Of a DNA stretch of 16,242 nt, positions 14,592 through 16,242 are shown in pieces. The notes beneath the pieces are model-generated. The model searched no databases. It had not been told where the DNA came from and saw only the letters and a list, made by a program, of their open reading frames with translations. The translations under genes and the position numbers were made by a program. Each line of letters opens with the position of its first letter. The stretch's first letter is position 1. Origin of the DNA: Prosthecochloris sp. (GTDB lineage Bacteria > Bacteroidota > Chlorobiia > Chlorobiales > Chlorobiaceae); contig RAZP01000050.1 of the NCBI GenBank assembly GCA_004028745.1, positions 1 to 16,242 on the forward strand, read 5' to 3'.

Positions 14592-14827
14592 AATACTCCC
14601 GCCAAGAGCTTCGAAAAGCATGTTCTAGAGCGGCAGGTTGCTCACTATAGCAGAATCTCGTACCTTATCGTTATCGGGTATACGATATGCTGATGAACGG
14701 CTGTCAAGCATCCTTTATCCAGATTCCGAGATTCGAGTGAGAGGCCCAAATAGTCCCACACGAGGTCATCGCCTCAACGTTGTTCCAAGGGCTACTCCCG
14801 CCGAATCGCTGCTCACACAGCCGTTTG
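14592..14827 (-). ncRNA. Candidate bridge/seek guide RNA of the insertion sequence
   Basis: IS110/IS1111 elements encode a guide RNA in their non-coding end; here the only long non-coding part lies 3' of the transposase. It is rich in pairing. Arms ctcact (14641-14646) and agtgag (14736-14741), plus gaatctcg (14653-14660) and cgagattc (14727-14734), form a bipartite stem with an internal bulge, around an inner hairpin tatcg/cgata (14672-14687). A second stem, gaggc (14741-14745) with gcctc (14771-14775), closes a 25-base loop. A 10-base direct repeat, tactcccgcc (14594-14603 and 14793-14802), brackets these stems. The transcript ends are unknown. Confidence 0.5.
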
Positions 14828-16111
14828 TCAGCAATTGTTCAGTCGCTCATAGGCAAACATCTCTTTCTTCTTCATCACCGTCCAGGCGATCACCAGCAGT
14901 TTCACAGCCAGTTTGACCCGGAGAATTCCCACGATCCCTTGTTCTCTTTCTCGCCCCTGTAGTTTTCGTGCAAACCAGCATCGGAAAAAGGTATTGCGTG
15001 ATCCAGCCACCAGTGCTGCCTGACAAAGCGCATAGCGCAGTTCAGAGTTGCCTCTCTTGGAAATCACTGGTGTTGCTTTCAAAGCCGGCCGTCCACTGCG
15101 AGACGCGCTCAGATCAAGACCGGCAAGTTTGATGACCTGTTTTGCCGTATCAAACCGATAGGGATTACCAAGAGCAGCAAGAATGGTTGCTGAAATCGCA
15201 GGGCCAATACCCGGAATGCTCAACAGATAAGGATACTCTTCAAACCCTGAGCACAATGTTGCAATCTGTTCGTCAAGACCCTTGATGGTCTTGCGCAGAT
15301 GGAGTAACTGATCAATGAGCACCTTTCCCTCATAAATCGGTGCATTCCCAGCCTGGCAACCGATGGAGGTTGGGGCACATTGCCAGATGCGAAACAGATG
15401 CTCTTCCTGCCGCTTTCCTTTGTACACGGTGGCAACTTTTTCAAAGAACGATTCATAATCCCATGTGGCAATCTGCTCGGGAGAGCAGCAGGTGCCGATC
15501 ACAGCTAACGTGTCCTGCTGGCAGGTCGTGATAAACTGATCCATTTCAGGAAAGAACTGTGCCAACAGGTTGTTCCTGATGCGAGTCTTGACGCGATGCT
15601 CCTCCTTTTTGAGTATGTGCTTCAAGTGGAGCAACTCCCGAAGCTCACGAATGGCAGGTGAAGGGTACTCATAGAACTGGCATTTGCCCTGAGCGATCAG
15701 GTCAGCAATATTGGCGGCATCTTTGCGGTCATGCTTGTCCCAGCGCCCATCGAGCAGTTCACGATTCTGTTTGACTGCAACCCCGGATACCTGCATTACC
15801 TGCAAACCCTGCCGCACAAGATAATCGGCCAATGGTTTGTGATAGTTTGCTGTCGGTTCTACACCAATAACCACCTGTTGCAGATGATGCTGCAAACGCA
15901 CTGTTTCTGTTTTGGAGAGCAACAGTTCAAAACCCTCTCTACTGTTCGGAAAGGTGAACTGCTTGCACAACGTCTTTCCTGTAGCGGTGCCGAAGAATGC
16001 ATGGTGCTTTTCCTTGGCAATGTCGATTCCCACGATCAGATGTTTTTCTGAACCCCTCATACCGGTGCGCAATTTCCGGTATGCTGCCAGTCTTTCAGCT
16101 TCCGTTTGCAT
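14828..16111 (-). CDS. IS110/IS1111-family transposase (DEDD plus serine recombinase)
   Basis: A 427-residue transposase. The RuvC-like N-terminal domain has the DEDD residues: D30 in IVGIDIAKEKH, E85 in VIGVEPTANYH, and D128 and D131 in WDKHDRKDAANIADL. A coiled linker (about 150-290) follows, then the C-terminal IS116/IS110/IS902 domain with a helix-hairpin-helix (SIPGIGPAISATILAALG, 298-315), the serine region LAGLDLSASRSGR (329-341, catalytic Ser among S336/S338) and SKRGNSELRYAL (351-362). AGGAGG lies five bases before the ATG, so the start is firm. The frame has no breaks, so the protein is probably functional. Members excise the element as a circle and insert it at a site chosen by an RNA guide. 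The stop lies directly against the candidate guide RNA. Confidence 0.95.
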   Translation of the reverse strand: MQTEAERLAAYRKLRTGMRGSEKHLIVGIDIAKEKHHAFFGTATGKTLCKQFTFPNSREGFELLLSKTETVRLQHHLQQVVIGVEPTANYHKPLADYLVRQGLQVMQVSGVAVKQNRELLDGRWDKHDRKDAANIADLIAQGKCQFYEYPSPAIRELRELLHLKHILKKEEHRVKTRIRNNLLAQFFPEMDQFITTCQQDTLAVIGTCCSPEQIATWDYESFFEKVATVYKGKRQEEHLFRIWQCAPTSIGCQAGNAPIYEGKVLIDQLLHLRKTIKGLDEQIATLCSGFEEYPYLLSIPGIGPAISATILAALGNPYRFDTAKQVIKLAGLDLSASRSGRPALKATPVISKRGNSELRYALCQAALVAGSRNTFFRCWFARKLQGREREQGIVGILRVKLAVKLLVIAWTVMKKKEMFAYERLNNC

Positions 16112-16177
16112 GACATCCTCCTTCCTCTTATGGTTAGCAAGACCTGTCGCCTTACTGAAAAAACATTAGGATGTCAT
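16110..16177 (-). promoter_or_regulatory. Fold-back inverted repeat at the transposase start
   Basis: In the leftward transcript atgacatcct (16177-16168), at the very edge of the element, is perfectly complementary over 10 bases to aggatgtcat (16119-16110), which covers half of the ribosome-binding site and the first two bases of the ATG. Only transcripts that start outside the element would contain both arms. Confidence 0.5.
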
Positions 16178-16242
16178 TGATAAATTTGCCATTACTTCAG
16201 AGAGAGCTCTCCGCTGAACGCAACTATTATATAACGTTGTTC

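Larger units (their letters stand above)
14546..16177 (-). mobile_element. IS110-superfamily insertion sequence, probably IS1111 group
   Basis: The element contains one transposase gene read leftward and 282 bases of non-coding DNA after it. The edges are marked by a 9-base inverted repeat, gacatccta (14546-14554) and taggatgtc (16167-16175). The true ends may lie a few bases outside, because IS1111-type repeats are subterminal. No target-site duplication is evident, as expected for this superfamily. A long non-coding stretch on the 3' side of the transposase and subterminal inverted repeats are features of the IS1111 group rather than the IS110 group proper. Everything needed for activity appears present. 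Confidence 0.75.

Overview
The window looks like chromosome of a green sulfur bacterium (Chlorobi, Chlorobium/Prosthecochloris group). This rests on the aspartate-type (magnesium, not zinc) porphobilinogen synthase, the overall protein character, and the GC-rich hairpin terminators. It is an inference from recognition, not from a database search. Base composition is mixed, with ordinary housekeeping genes next to AT-rich, repeat-coded accessory genes and an insertion sequence.

Bases 1-6682 read leftward as one tightly packed gene string. In transcription order it holds an AfsA-type hotdog protein, an FAD-dependent amine-oxidase-like protein, a membrane hybrid histidine kinase that closely resembles the Vibrio CqsS quorum-sensing receptor, a protein of unknown function, an inositol-monophosphatase-family phosphatase (HisN type), and RmuC (cut by the window edge). 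The first three genes overlap by 8 and 4 bases. They look like one functional unit: a possible signal-making pair (AfsA-like plus flavoenzyme) with its receptor. This is the most interesting part of the window.

Bases 6683-7426 form a divergent intergenic region with an array of four GTCGGGA palindromes and a structured hemB leader. Rightward hemB follows with a strong terminator, then aroC, which converges with leftward cysE. The next leftward block encodes two exported proteins. One is a small histidine-rich protein built of about ten HxxP pentapeptides; the other is a secreted protein of unknown function with an Asp-rich, calcium-loop-like tail. Rightward queD (6-pyruvoyl-tetrahydropterin synthase family) and a large pentapeptide-repeat membrane protein with an ion-channel-like C-terminus come next.

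The right end (about 14546-16177) is an apparently intact IS110-superfamily element. The long non-coding stretch after its transposase, and the short inverted repeats at its edges, suggest the IS1111 group. That non-coding stretch contains nested complementary segments and is the expected position of a guide (bridge/seek) RNA. The transposase start lies in a predicted fold-back hairpin that could silence read-through transcripts.
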